Shown here piece by piece: positions 14,399 to 14,444 of a stretch of 14,444 bases of DNA. Each line of letters starts with the position of its first letter. Positions within the stretch are counted from its first letter, which is position 1. The translations under genes and the position numbers were made by a program. The DNA is from Bacillota bacterium (GTDB taxonomy: Bacteria > Bacillota > Clostridia > Christensenellales > SZUA-584), in NCBI GenBank assembly GCA_023415915.1, contig JAEZIZ010000012.1, forward strand, positions 1 to 14,444, written 5' to 3'. Below the pieces are notes generated by a model. It did no database searches. It was given only the letters and a program-made list of their open reading frames with translations, and had not been told where the DNA came from.

Positions 14399-14439
14399 AA
14401 CTCCTTTCGCTGTTATTATCCGCAGAACGCGAAGGAGTT
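14399..14439 (-). promoter_or_regulatory. hairpin hiding the DUF378 ribosome binding site, attenuator-like
   Basis: On the minus strand AACTCCTTCGC (14439-14429) pairs with GCGAAAGGAGTT (14410-14399) with one bulged A and an 18-nt loop. The right arm contains the AAAGGAG ribosome binding site. It is followed two bases later by seven T's that lie in the first codons, so the same hairpin could also stop transcription. Confidence 0.6.
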
Positions 14440-14444
14440 ATTAC

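Overview
The window looks like chromosomal DNA of an uncultured member of the Clostridia (Bacillota). I infer this from the mix of families: a GldA/F/G-like ABC operon, a UPF0210/PFL protein, DUF378 and DUF998 proteins, an MMPL transporter paired with a heptad-repeat exported protein, and a cobalamin-binding radical SAM protein. AGGAGG-type ribosome binding sites, several TTG starts and strong use of ATA and AGG codons in moderately GC-rich genes agree with this. No marker gene fixes the species, and single or double membrane cannot be decided.

Layout, left to right. 1-3203 (+): a three-gene ABC operon (ATPase, ABC-2 permease, GldG-like exported subunit). The ATPase keeps Walker A and B but has lost the signature LSxG and the switch histidine. 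3204-3308: a palindromic REP-like hairpin between convergent genes. 3309-6004 (-): a DUF998-like membrane protein with an acidic repetitive tail, then a cobalamin-binding radical SAM protein, probably one operon. 6005-6233: divergent promoter region. 6234-10084 (+): an MMPL/RND lipid-type transporter overlapping by 4 nt (ATGA) a secreted protein with long L-x-x-G heptad arrays.

10165-12171: a small tRNA-flanked island. The 3' half of a tRNA-Arg(CCT), with its terminator, is repeated 1964 bp away from the intact tRNA. That is the footprint left by a tyrosine-recombinase element that integrates at a tRNA 3' end. Between the copies lie asnA (more AT-rich, with its own promoter and terminator) and a broken N-terminal remnant of a mobile-element parB. 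No integrase remains here. A third tRNA relic (5' half) lies in the leader of the intact tRNA.

12204-14444: the tRNA-Arg promoter begins one base after the end of a UPF0210/PFL gene (-). A divergent, self-contained unit then encodes a 27-residue, signal-peptide-like protein (+). It is followed by a G-rich structured intergenic stretch. Last is a DUF378 membrane protein (-) whose ribosome binding site is locked in a hairpin followed by a T-run.

The two large (+) operons are envelope systems (ABC export and MMPL export), and the (-) pair couples a membrane protein to a radical enzyme of unknown substrate. The asnA island is the clearest accessory insertion and the best lead in the window.
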